This document shows, one piece after another, positions 5,838 to 11,638 of a DNA stretch of 11,638 bases; position 1 is the first letter of the stretch; the number at the start of each line of letters is the position of its first letter. The notes beneath the pieces are model-generated. The model was not told the origin of the DNA and did no database searches. It saw only the letters and a list, made by a program, of their open reading frames with translations. Made by a program: the position numbers and the translations under genes. Source of the stretch: JBOGDS01 sp050743075 (GTDB lineage: Bacteria; Actinomycetota; Actinomycetes; Jiangellales; Jiangellaceae); assembly GCA_050743075.1 (NCBI GenBank), contig JBOGDS010000103.1, forward strand, positions 1 through 11,638. The letters run 5' to 3'.

Positions 5838-6693
5838 GAATGGCGGCAATGCGGGCGAAGTCCTCGACGGCCAACTGCTCGCCGCGGGCCTTCGGGTCGA
5901 CGCCGGCCGCCCGTAGGACGCGCTCGGCGGCCGCCGCCGATCCGGCCCACGGCGCGAGCGCGGCGCGCAAGGTCTTGCGGCGTTGCGAGAAGGCGGCGTC
6001 TATGACGGCGAAGACGGCACGCCGGTCGGCCCCTGTCGGGGGATCACGGCGGCTGAGCGCGACCAGGCCGGAGTCCACGTTCGGCGCCGGCCAGAAGACG
6101 GTGCGTCCGACGCTCCCCGCCGGCCGAACCGCCGCGTACCACGCCGCCTTCACCGACGGCACGCCGTAGGTGCGCGAACCCGGTGGCGCGGACAACCGGT
6201 CCGCGACCTCCTTCTGCACCATGACCAGTGCTCGGTCGAGCGACGGGAACGCCTCGAGCAGGTGCATCAGCACCGGCACCGCGACGTTGTAGGGCAGGTT
6301 CGCGACCAGCGCTGTCGGCTCGGGGCCCGGCAGCGCCGTCACCCGCAGCGCGTCGGCGGCCACGACCTCGAGCCGGTCGGCGATGCCCCCGGCGAACTCC
6401 CGCACCGTGCCCGGCAGGGCCGCCGCGAGCGCCGGGTCGATCTCGACGGCAACGACGCGGGAAGCCGATCGCAGCAAGGCGAGCGTCAGCGACCCGAGCC
6501 CCGGTCCCACTTCCAGCACGACATCGTGCGGGGTCACCTCGGCGGCCCTGGCGATCCGGCGCACCGTGTTCGCGTCGATCACGAAGTTCTGGCCCCGCGC
6601 CTTGGCCGGACGCAGCCCGAGCGACGCGGCCAGCCGGCGCACGTCGGCAGGCCCGAGCAACCTCGCCGCGCCCGGCATCGGGTCGATCACCAC
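5830..6693 (-). CDS. rsmA: 16S rRNA (adenine(1518)-N6/adenine(1519)-N6)-dimethyltransferase
   Basis: RsmA (KsgA) dimethylates two adjacent adenines in the 3' hairpin of 16S rRNA during small-subunit maturation, using S-adenosylmethionine. The product is 287 aa from the GTG at 6693. Visible motifs are GQNFVID (34–40), the SAM-binding motif I LEVGPGLGSLT (60–70), VVAVEID (79–85), the catalytic motif IV NLPYN (131–135), VMVQKEVADRL, and a C-terminal FxQRRKTL-type segment (AAFSQRRKTLRAAL). GTG 6693 is chosen over GTG 6690 because TAGGCT ends exactly 7 nt before it; either is possible. The frame stays open far upstream but opposite the reductase gene, so that extension is rejected. It is divergent from the F420-reductase-like gene (57 nt) and leads into ispE. 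Confidence 0.96.
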   Translation of the reverse strand: MVIDPMPGAARLLGPADVRRLAASLGLRPAKARGQNFVIDANTVRRIARAAEVTPHDVVLEVGPGLGSLTLALLRSASRVVAVEIDPALAAALPGTVREFAGGIADRLEVVAADALRVTALPGPEPTALVANLPYNVAVPVLMHLLEAFPSLDRALVMVQKEVADRLSAPPGSRTYGVPSVKAAWYAAVRPAGSVGRTVFWPAPNVDSGLVALSRRDPPTGADRRAVFAVIDAAFSQRRKTLRAALAPWAGSAAAAERVLRAAGVDPKARGEQLAVEDFARIAAIPR

Positions 6694-6700
6694 CTGCCCG

Positions 6701-6706
6701 AGCCTA
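6701..6706 (-). promoter_or_regulatory. -10 box (TAGGCT) for leaderless rsmA
   Basis: On the minus strand TAGGCT, the same hexamer as at sucC, lies 7 nt before the first of two consecutive GTG codons. There is no Shine-Dalgarno sequence between. This supports leaderless transcription and the start at 6693. Confidence 0.5.
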
Positions 6707-6750
6707 CGGGGAGACTGGTCCCACCACCTTCGGAGCGGCGAGGAGCACAC

Positions 6751-7401
6751 ATGAGGATCGCAGTCTTGGGCACCGGAGCCGTTGGATGGGCCATCGCGTC
6801 GCGCCTGGTCGAGGTCGGCCACGAGGTGCGGATGGGCTCGCGCACCGCAGGGAACCCGGCGACGCTCGACTGGCTCCGGCACGTCGGCGGGTCGGCCAGC
6901 GCCGGGACGTTCGCGGACGCGGCCTCCTTCGGCGAGGTCGTCTTCAACTGCACGGCCGGCGCGCACTCGCTCGAGGCGCTGCACGCCGCGGGCGCCGACG
7001 GCCTGGCCGGCAAGCTCCTCGTCGACGTCTCGAACGCGCTGGACCACGCCGGCGAGGGCCTGCCGCGCCTGTTCGTCAGCAACACCGACAGCCTCGGCGA
7101 GCAGATCCAGCGCGCGTTTCCCGAGGCCCGCGTGGTCAAGGCGCTCAACACGATGAACTGCGACGTCATGGTGAACCCCGCCCTGGTGCCGGGTGACCAT
7201 GCCGTCTTCGTGTGCGGCGACCACGCCGGCGCCAAGGCCGATGCCGCCGCCCTGCTGGACCAGTTCGGCTGGCCGGCCGAACGGATCATCGACCTCGGCG
7301 ACATCACGGCCGCCTGCGGCACCGAGATGTACATGCCGCTCTGGCTGCGTCTGTGGACAGCGGCTGGCGGCGCACATTTCAACATCGCGATCGCCCGCTG
7401 A
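6751..7401 (+). CDS. NAD(P)-binding oxidoreductase, F420H2:NADP+ reductase-like (F420_oxidored family)
   Basis: The 216-aa protein is a Rossmann-fold dehydrogenase of the family that includes F420-dependent NADP reductase (Fno/NpdG). The N-terminus MRIAVLGTGAVGWAIASRLV carries the GxGxxG dinucleotide loop (7–12), and GSR after beta-2 (29–31) favours NADP(H). Further family features are VVFNCTAG, LLVDVSNALD, SLGEQIQRAFPEARVVKALNT and a C-terminal LGDITAACGTEMYMPLWLRL helix region. Length and layout fit the family, but many members are annotated only as NAD(P)-binding proteins, so F420 use is uncertain. ATG 6751 has a strong ribosome-binding site (GAGGAG, 5 nt spacing), unlike the leaderless neighbours. 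It lies against the direction of the rpfB–rsmA–ispE series and splits it, suggesting later insertion. Its stop faces rpfB across a strong hairpin. Confidence 0.85.
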   Translation: MRIAVLGTGAVGWAIASRLVEVGHEVRMGSRTAGNPATLDWLRHVGGSASAGTFADAASFGEVVFNCTAGAHSLEALHAAGADGLAGKLLVDVSNALDHAGEGLPRLFVSNTDSLGEQIQRAFPEARVVKALNTMNCDVMVNPALVPGDHAVFVCGDHAGAKADAAALLDQFGWPAERIIDLGDITAACGTEMYMPLWLRLWTAAGGAHFNIAIAR

Positions 7402-7414
7402 ACTGGGCGCAACC

Positions 7415-7428
7415 CGACCTGTCAGGCC
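7415..7428. repeat. extra 14-nt copy of the terminator arm sequence
   Basis: CGACCTGTCAGGCC occurs here and again at 7454–7467. Its reverse complement is at 7464–7477. The copy could pair with 7464–7477 instead of the main arm, giving alternative hairpins in RNA, or it is the trace of a local duplication. Confidence 0.6.
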
Positions 7429-7441
7429 CGCGTGCCGCATC

Positions 7442-7488
7442 CGCCCAGGCTGGCGACCTGTCAGGCCTGACAGGTCGCCAGCCGGGCG
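7442..7488. terminator. perfect 36-bp palindrome, probable bidirectional terminator
   Basis: Between the convergent reductase gene and rpfB, 7448–7483 is an exact palindrome: the arm GGCTGGCGACCTGTCAGG is followed directly by its reverse complement. Allowing one bulged A (7447), five more pairs form (7442–7446 with 7484–7488), giving about 23 bp of stem. A second small GC hairpin (7488–7501, gcggg/cccgc) adjoins it. There is no T-tract, as is common in actinomycetes. Position between convergent stops fits a terminator for both transcripts. A protein-binding or mobile repeat role is the alternative. Confidence 0.7.
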
Positions 7489-7503
7489 CGGGCGAGCCCG
7501 CCC

Positions 7504-8610
7504 TTACAACGGCAGGCCGAGCTTGCGGGCGCAGGCGGGCCAGTCGCCGTACCCGCCGCGGGCGTCGCGCACCTTGGTCGCGATCCGGATCTGCTCGGCC
7601 TTGCTGTTCTCGTGCGGGTAACCCGAGCCGCCGTAGGCGCGCCAGGTGCCCAACGAGAACTGCAGGCCGCCGTAGTACCCGTTGCCCGTATTGATCGACC
7701 AGTTGCCACCGGACTCGCACTCGGCGAGCCGGTCCCAGACGCCGCCGTCGCCGGAGGTGTCGATCGGCTCGCTCGGCCGCTCCTTGGTGCCCACGCGGAC
7801 GACCTCGGTCACGGCCGCCAAGACCACCTTCTCGGAGAGGACGCGCTGCGAGCCATCCTCGCCGTCGACGACGAGCACCTCGACGATCCGCTCGACCTTG
7901 CCGTCGCGGCCCTCGGCGTCGACCTCGGTCTCGTCCTCGTACATCGAGCTGTCGTTGCGACGGGTGGTCTCGTGGTCGACGGTGACGGTGACGGTGCGCT
8001 GCTCGGCGACGACGCGCTTCACCGTCAGGGTGAGGCCGGCCGAGACTCGATCCTCCAGGTCGGGAGAGACCTGGTCGCGCTCGCCGAGGGTGAGCCCGGC
8101 ATCAGCGAGTGCCTCCCGCACCGTGACGGCTGTCGTCGTGACCGGCTCGGACTCGCCGTCGGCGACGATCGTCACGTCCTTCGGCGTCCGGATCTCGAAG
8201 TCCAGGCCACGGCGCCCGATCCCGAGCGACCTCGACACCGATACCTCGGCGCCGGCGGCCCGGATACCCAGGTCGGCGATGGCCTCGTCGACCGACAGGG
8301 CGGTCGTCCAGACCTCGCGGTCGACGCCGTCCACGGTCACGGTGATCAAGCGGCCGAAGCGCACCGCGATCTCGGTGCCGTCCTGGACCGGGCTGTCGAC
8401 CGAGGGGGCGACGACGTCGTGTTCGCCGAGCTCGATGCCCTGGTCGGCGAGGACCTCGTCGACCGTGTCACCGAAGGTGTGGATGGACTCGGCCTTGCCG
8501 TCAACGCTGAGTGTGACGGTGTTGTCGAATGTGGTGTAGGCGGTGGTTCCGCCGACGAGGGCGGATACGACGGCGGCGTTGATCGCCAGCGTCTTCAGGG
8601 ACGGACGCAC
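7504..8610 (-). CDS. rpfB: resuscitation-promoting factor RpfB (secreted or membrane-anchored lytic transglycosylase)
   Basis: RpfB cleaves peptidoglycan glycan strands and promotes growth resumption from dormancy. From GTG 8610 the product is 368 aa: an N-terminal membrane segment (about 7–25), three DUF348 repeats (about 29–68, 85–125, 142–183; markers TVTLSVDGK, ITVTVDGV, VTIVADGE), a G5 domain (about 187–262), and the C-terminal Rpf lysozyme-like domain (about 285–368). In the latter, LAECESGGNW gives catalytic Glu299, and Cys298/Cys360 match the family disulfide. GTG 8610 (GGAG 4 nt upstream) is preferred because the membrane segment then starts at once, as in homologues, and the predicted promoter -10 (8716–8721) would start RNA near 8708, excluding GTG 8712 and GTG 8757. 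Those longer forms would add an Arg-rich extension. It follows tatD. Confidence 0.95.
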   Translation of the reverse strand: MRPSLKTLAINAAVVSALVGGTTAYTTFDNTVTLSVDGKAESIHTFGDTVDEVLADQGIELGEHDVVAPSVDSPVQDGTEIAVRFGRLITVTVDGVDREVWTTALSVDEAIADLGIRAAGAEVSVSRSLGIGRRGLDFEIRTPKDVTIVADGESEPVTTTAVTVREALADAGLTLGERDQVSPDLEDRVSAGLTLTVKRVVAEQRTVTVTVDHETTRRNDSSMYEDETEVDAEGRDGKVERIVEVLVVDGEDGSQRVLSEKVVLAAVTEVVRVGTKERPSEPIDTSGDGGVWDRLAECESGGNWSINTGNGYYGGLQFSLGTWRAYGGSGYPHENSKAEQIRIATKVRDARGGYGDWPACARKLGLPL

Positions 8611-8715
8611 AGTGCTCCAGGTGAAGCGTTCTCCCCGGGCACGGGTTTCCAGTCGGCGCCGTCGTCCCCCGATGCGCCGCCTGGAGCCTCCCCGACCCCG
8701 GCTGACAGTCACGAG

Positions 8716-8744
8716 ACGGTAACGGGTCGATGGCCACCTGCCAA
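8716..8744 (-). promoter_or_regulatory. sigma-70-like promoter of rpfB
   Basis: On the minus strand TTGGCA (8739–8744), 17 nt and TACCGT (8716–8721) form a good promoter just after the tatD stop. Predicted RNA starts near 8708, giving a leader of about 98 nt before GTG 8610. rpfB can thus be expressed apart from metG–tatD. Confidence 0.6.
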
Positions 8745-8758
8745 ACGCGCCGTCCACA

Positions 8759-9592
8759 TCACCATGACCCGAATACCTCGTCGGTGGTGCGTTGGAGTGC
8801 CGCGCACGTCTCGTCGAGATCGGTCCCGAGCACGTCGGCGATCTTACGGACGGTGAGCGGCATGAGATAGGACCCGTTCGGCCTGCCGCGGTGCGGATGC
8901 GGCGTCAGGAACGGCGCGTCGGTCTCGACGAGAACGCGTTCCAACGGCGTCGCCGCCAGGGCGGACCTCAGCCCGCCGGCGTTCGTGAACGTCACCGGTC
9001 CGGCGAAGGAGATGAACCAGCCGCGGGAGGCGCAGTGTCGCGCCATGTCGACGTCGCCGGAGAAGCAGTGGAAGACGACGCGGTCCGGCAACGAGGTGTC
9101 GTCGAGAATGCGCAGCACGTCCGCGTGCGCGTCGCGATCGTGGATGACCAGGGCTTTTGCACGTCGGCGGGCAATCTCGACATGCGCCCTGAACGACGCC
9201 TCCTGGACCGCGTGCCGGTCCTCGCCGGTGCGGAAGTGGTCGAGCCCCGTCTCGCCGACCGCCCGCACCCGGTCAGACGACCCGGCCAATCGGTCGATCT
9301 CGGCGAGCGCGTCGTCGAGAACGCCGTTCGCGGCCAGTCGGGGCGCCTCGTTCGGGTGCAGCGCGACGGCGGCAACGACGTTGCCGAACCGCTGCGCGGC
9401 GTCGACCGCCCAGGCCGCGCCGTCGAGGTCGCATCCGATCTGAACGACGCGTGTGACGTTCACGGCGGCGGCCTCGGCCAGCGCCTCGTCCGGTCCCGCC
9501 CACGACTGGTCCGGACCACGAGCCATATCCAGATGGCAATGCGTGTCCGTGACCGGCGACGGCAGCGGCTCGGGCGCGGGCGGCAGTGTCAC
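8759..9592 (-). CDS. tatD: TatD-family metal-dependent deoxyribonuclease/hydrolase
   Basis: This TIM-barrel amidohydrolase-fold nuclease is a 3'–5' DNase in E. coli, linked to DNA repair and degradation. The product is 277 aa. Metal ligands are visible: H18 and H20 in DTHCHLD, E114 in VGETGLDHF, His in ALVIHDRDAH and in VVFHCFSG, and D225 in LVETDAPFLTPHPHRGRPN. The Tyr usual in GLDYY is replaced by His-Phe (LDHF), a common actinobacterial variant. GTG at 9592 overlaps the metG stop by 4 nt (GTGA), indicating translational coupling. The short Pro-rich lead (residues 3–13) before the barrel is consistent with this start. The metG–tatD–rpfB order is conserved in mycobacteria. Confidence 0.95.
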   Translation of the reverse strand: MTLPPAPEPLPSPVTDTHCHLDMARGPDQSWAGPDEALAEAAAVNVTRVVQIGCDLDGAAWAVDAAQRFGNVVAAVALHPNEAPRLAANGVLDDALAEIDRLAGSSDRVRAVGETGLDHFRTGEDRHAVQEASFRAHVEIARRRAKALVIHDRDAHADVLRILDDTSLPDRVVFHCFSGDVDMARHCASRGWFISFAGPVTFTNAGGLRSALAATPLERVLVETDAPFLTPHPHRGRPNGSYLMPLTVRKIADVLGTDLDETCAALQRTTDEVFGSW

Positions 9593-11391
9593 GCGCCTGC
9601 GCGCTGCTGCTCGAGGCGGGCAAGCTCGTCCTCGACGACCGACGGGTCCAGCTTCGTGAAGACCGGAGTCGGCGGCGCGATGGGAGCGCCGGGTACGACC
9701 GGGGTCGACCGCCAGCGGCCCGCGCCCCTGTCGTCGTCGAGCATGAGCACCGGGTATCGCGGGCCGCCGTCGAGGTCGTCGGCCTCGCGGATCCCGGGGC
9801 GGTCAGACCATCGTCCGCTGCCGCCGAGCGCCTCATGGACACGCTGCGCGGAGTGCGGCAGGAACGGCGTCAGCAGGGTCTTGCAATCGTCGACGGCCTG
9901 GGCGGCCACGTGCAGAACCGTGCGCATCCGGTCCGGGTCCTCGGCTCGCAGCTTCCAGGGCGCCTGCGCCGACAGGTACGCATTGGCCTCGCCGACGACG
10001 CGCATCGCCTCCTGGACGGCCGCCTTCTGCCGGTGCCGCTCGATCAGCCCGCCGACGGTGGCGAACCCCTCGCGGGTCGTCGTCAGCAACGCCCGGTCGG
10101 CGGCGGTCAGCTCGCCGGCCGACGGGATCGTGCCGATGTTCTTCGCGATCATCGACACCGTCCGGTTGACCAGGTTGCCCCAGCCCGCGACCAGCTCGTC
10201 GTTGTTGCGCCGGACGAACTCGGCCCAGGTGAAGTCGGTGTCCTGCGTCTCCGGTCCGGCGACCGCGATGAAGTAGCGGAGCGCGTCAGGGTCGTAGCGG
10301 GACAGGAAGTCGTTGACATAGATGACGACGCCACGCGATGACGAGAACTTTCGCCCTTCCATGGTGAGGAACTCGCTCGACACGACCTCGGTGGGAAGCT
10401 GCAGTGTCCCGAACGCGCCCGGCTCGCCGCCGCGGATGCCCCGCCCGTCGTAGGCCAGCAGCTCGGCCGGCCAGATCTGGGCGTGGAAGGTGATGTTGTC
10501 CTTGCCCATGAAGTAGTAGGACGACCCCTGCGGGTCGTTCCACCAGGCCCGCCAGGCGTCGGCATCACCGGTCCGCCGGGCCCACTCGACCGAAGCCGAC
10601 AAGTACCCGATGACCGCGTCGAACCACACGTAGAGCCGCTTGTTCGGGTTGTCCTCCCACCCGGGCAGCGGCACCGGGATGCCCCAGTCGATGTCACGGG
10701 TCATCGCCCGCGGCCGGAGGTCGTCGAGCAGGTTCAGCGAGAACTTCAGGACGTTCGGCCGCCAATCGGTGCGAGTCTGCAGCCACGCACCGAGCGCGTC
10801 GGCGAGCGCCGGCAGGTCGAGGAAGAAGTGCTCGGTCTCGACGAAGCGCGGCGTCTCGCCGTTGATGCGGCTGCGCGGGTTCTTCAGGTCCGTGGGGTCG
10901 AGCTGGTTGCCGCAGTTGTCGCACTGGTCCCCACGGGCGGCGTCGTACCCGCAGATCGGGCACGTGCCCTCGATGAAGCGGTCGGGCAGGGTCCGGCCGG
11001 TCGACGGCGAGATGGCGCCCATCGTGGTCTGCTCGATCATGTAGCCGTTGCGGTACAGGGTCTTGAACAGCTCCTGCGCGACGGCGTAGTGGTTGCGGGT
11101 CGTCGTCCGGGTGAACAGGTCGTACGTCAGCCCGAGGTCGTGCAGGTCCTGCACGATGACGCGGTTGTACCGGTCGGCGAGCTCGCGGGGGGTCGCACCC
11201 TCCTGCTCCGCCTGGACCAGGATGGGCGTGCCGTGCTCGTCAGTGCCGCTGACCATGAGGACGTCATTTCCCGCCATGCGCATGTACCGGCTGAACACGT
11301 CGGACGGGACGCCGAATCCGGAGACATGGCCGATGTGACGAGGCCCGTTGGCGTAGGGCCAGGCCACCGCCGTGAGCACGTGACGGGACAT
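9589..11391 (-). CDS. metG: methionine–tRNA ligase
   Basis: This class I aminoacyl-tRNA synthetase charges initiator and elongator tRNA-Met. The product is 600 aa from ATG 11391. The catalytic Rossmann domain begins LTAVAWPYANGPRHIGH (HIGH at 19–22). The connective domain carries one zinc knuckle (C144, C147, C157, C160). The KMSKS loop appears as KFSSSR from Lys348, a variant common in bacterial MetRS. The alpha-helical anticodon-binding domain follows (about 400–545), with NLVNRTVSM and APWKL. There is no C-terminal tRNA-binding EMAP domain, as usual for actinobacterial MetG. The frame is open further upstream, but MSRHVLTAVAWPYANG is the normal start. TACGAT ends 8 nt before it and there is no Shine-Dalgarno sequence. 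It is first of a metG–tatD transcript, probably continuing to rpfB. Confidence 0.98.
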   Translation of the reverse strand: MSRHVLTAVAWPYANGPRHIGHVSGFGVPSDVFSRYMRMAGNDVLMVSGTDEHGTPILVQAEQEGATPRELADRYNRVIVQDLHDLGLTYDLFTRTTTRNHYAVAQELFKTLYRNGYMIEQTTMGAISPSTGRTLPDRFIEGTCPICGYDAARGDQCDNCGNQLDPTDLKNPRSRINGETPRFVETEHFFLDLPALADALGAWLQTRTDWRPNVLKFSLNLLDDLRPRAMTRDIDWGIPVPLPGWEDNPNKRLYVWFDAVIGYLSASVEWARRTGDADAWRAWWNDPQGSSYYFMGKDNITFHAQIWPAELLAYDGRGIRGGEPGAFGTLQLPTEVVSSEFLTMEGRKFSSSRGVVIYVNDFLSRYDPDALRYFIAVAGPETQDTDFTWAEFVRRNNDELVAGWGNLVNRTVSMIAKNIGTIPSAGELTAADRALLTTTREGFATVGGLIERHRQKAAVQEAMRVVGEANAYLSAQAPWKLRAEDPDRMRTVLHVAAQAVDDCKTLLTPFLPHSAQRVHEALGGSGRWSDRPGIREADDLDGGPRYPVLMLDDDRGAGRWRSTPVVPGAPIAPPTPVFTKLDPSVVEDELARLEQQRAGA

Positions 11392-11399
11392 GGGTCCCG

Positions 11400-11405
11400 A
11401 TCGTA
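11400..11405 (-). promoter_or_regulatory. -10 box (TACGAT) for leaderless metG
   Basis: On the minus strand TACGAT, the best -10 match among the leaderless candidates, lies 8 nt before the metG ATG. No -35 is convincing at 16–19 nt upstream. Confidence 0.5.
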
Positions 11406-11585
11406 GAGGGAGCCGGCTTGTCGGTTCGCGCCGGTTTACAACTGGGCCGGCGGAGTCGGCACCGCGCTGGGAACGCCATCTCTTCACGACGCCGGTCTGC
11501 CCGGCTAGGACCAATACCACTTAGTTAGGGCGCATGGGCTCGTGCTGCCGGTTGTCGCCTCTTGGACGCGGTGTGGGAGGGACCG
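11406..11585. other. intergenic region upstream of metG with no recognised gene
   Basis: No coding frame with recognisable protein similarity was found. A 6-bp inverted repeat (CGCCGG 11429–11434, CCGGCG 11447–11452, 12-nt loop) and an unusually AT-rich patch at about 11506–11530 (TAGGACCAATACCACTTAGT and onward) stand out from the GC-rich surroundings. The patch could be a promoter region for the gene at 11589 or the end of an inserted element. Confidence 0.5.
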
Positions 11586-11588
11586 GTG

Positions 11589-11638
11589 ATGACGATCGTG
11601 TCGCGTGGCGGCGCGGCGGGACGCGGGGGATTGCAGTG
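11589..11638 (+). CDS. 5' fragment of an unidentified protein gene, cut by the window end
   Basis: A good ribosome-binding site (GGAGG, 11576–11580) precedes adjacent in-frame GTG (11586) and ATG (11589) codons, with 8 nt to the ATG. The visible product MTIVSRGGAAGRGGLQ is too short to identify. It is divergent from metG. It does not look like the start of RsmI, which I recall as a frequent divergent neighbour of metG in actinomycetes. A transposase is possible given the odd upstream patch, but nothing visible proves it. Confidence 0.4.
   Translation, partial: MTIVSRGGAAGRGGLQ

Noticed and set aside
6694..7440. Upstream extension of the rsmA frame
   Set aside because: It lies antisense to the reductase gene, and RsmA homologues begin near residue 1 of the 287-aa form.
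11429..11452. Hairpin upstream of metG as a T-box or other tRNA-sensing leader
   Set aside because: It lies upstream of the predicted leaderless metG start point and shows no T-box core; only a 6-bp GC stem is present.

Overview
The window is high-GC DNA from an actinomycete (Actinomycetota). The evidence is the neighbourhood metG–tatD–rpfB–rsmA–ispE, the resuscitation-promoting factor with its DUF348/G5/Rpf layout, frequent GTG starts, and many genes whose only visible upstream signal is a -10 box 6–8 nt before the start codon (leaderless transcripts). No rRNA, tRNA, CRISPR array or complete mobile element was seen.

Left block (1–4638). A C-terminal stub of an RDD-family membrane protein is followed, convergently, by sucC–sucD (succinyl-CoA synthetase, minus strand). 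A free-standing cobalamin-binding mutase subunit lies upstream on the same strand. A roughly 300-bp divergent intergenic region holds a perfect CRP/GlxR-type palindrome and a good sigma-70-like promoter. It leads to a secreted M23 (LytM) peptidase and then exonuclease III (xth) on the plus strand. A B12 mutase of the methylmalonyl-CoA type yields succinyl-CoA and SucCD converts succinyl-CoA to succinate with nucleotide triphosphate, so the two could share a pathway. Which acyl-CoA the mutase acts on cannot be told from the small subunit alone.

Right block (4631–11391, mostly minus strand). In transcription order: metG, tatD (4-nt overlap), rpfB (own promoter and leader), rsmA, ispE, then a decayed ABC-F ATPase whose start overlaps the ispE stop by 4 nt. 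A plus-strand NAD(P)-binding, F420-reductase-like gene sits between rpfB and rsmA. It is separated from rpfB by a perfect 36-bp palindrome that probably acts as a bidirectional terminator. From memory of M. tuberculosis, M23–sucC–sucD (about Rv0950c–0952) and metS–tatD–rpfB–ksgA–ispE (Rv1007c–1011) are two separate conserved blocks. Here they meet at the xth/ABC-F remnant boundary.

Right edge (11406–11638). About 180 bp without a recognisable gene is followed by a plus-strand reading frame with a good ribosome-binding site, cut off by the window end.

Most of the window is housekeeping. The less ordinary items are the ABC-F remnant, the recurring leaderless -10 pattern, two perfect palindromes (one at the rsmA/ispE junction, one between the convergent genes), the CRP-type site, and shared promoter architecture for the two secreted wall-active proteins. 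I found no evidence of a wholly new multi-gene system.
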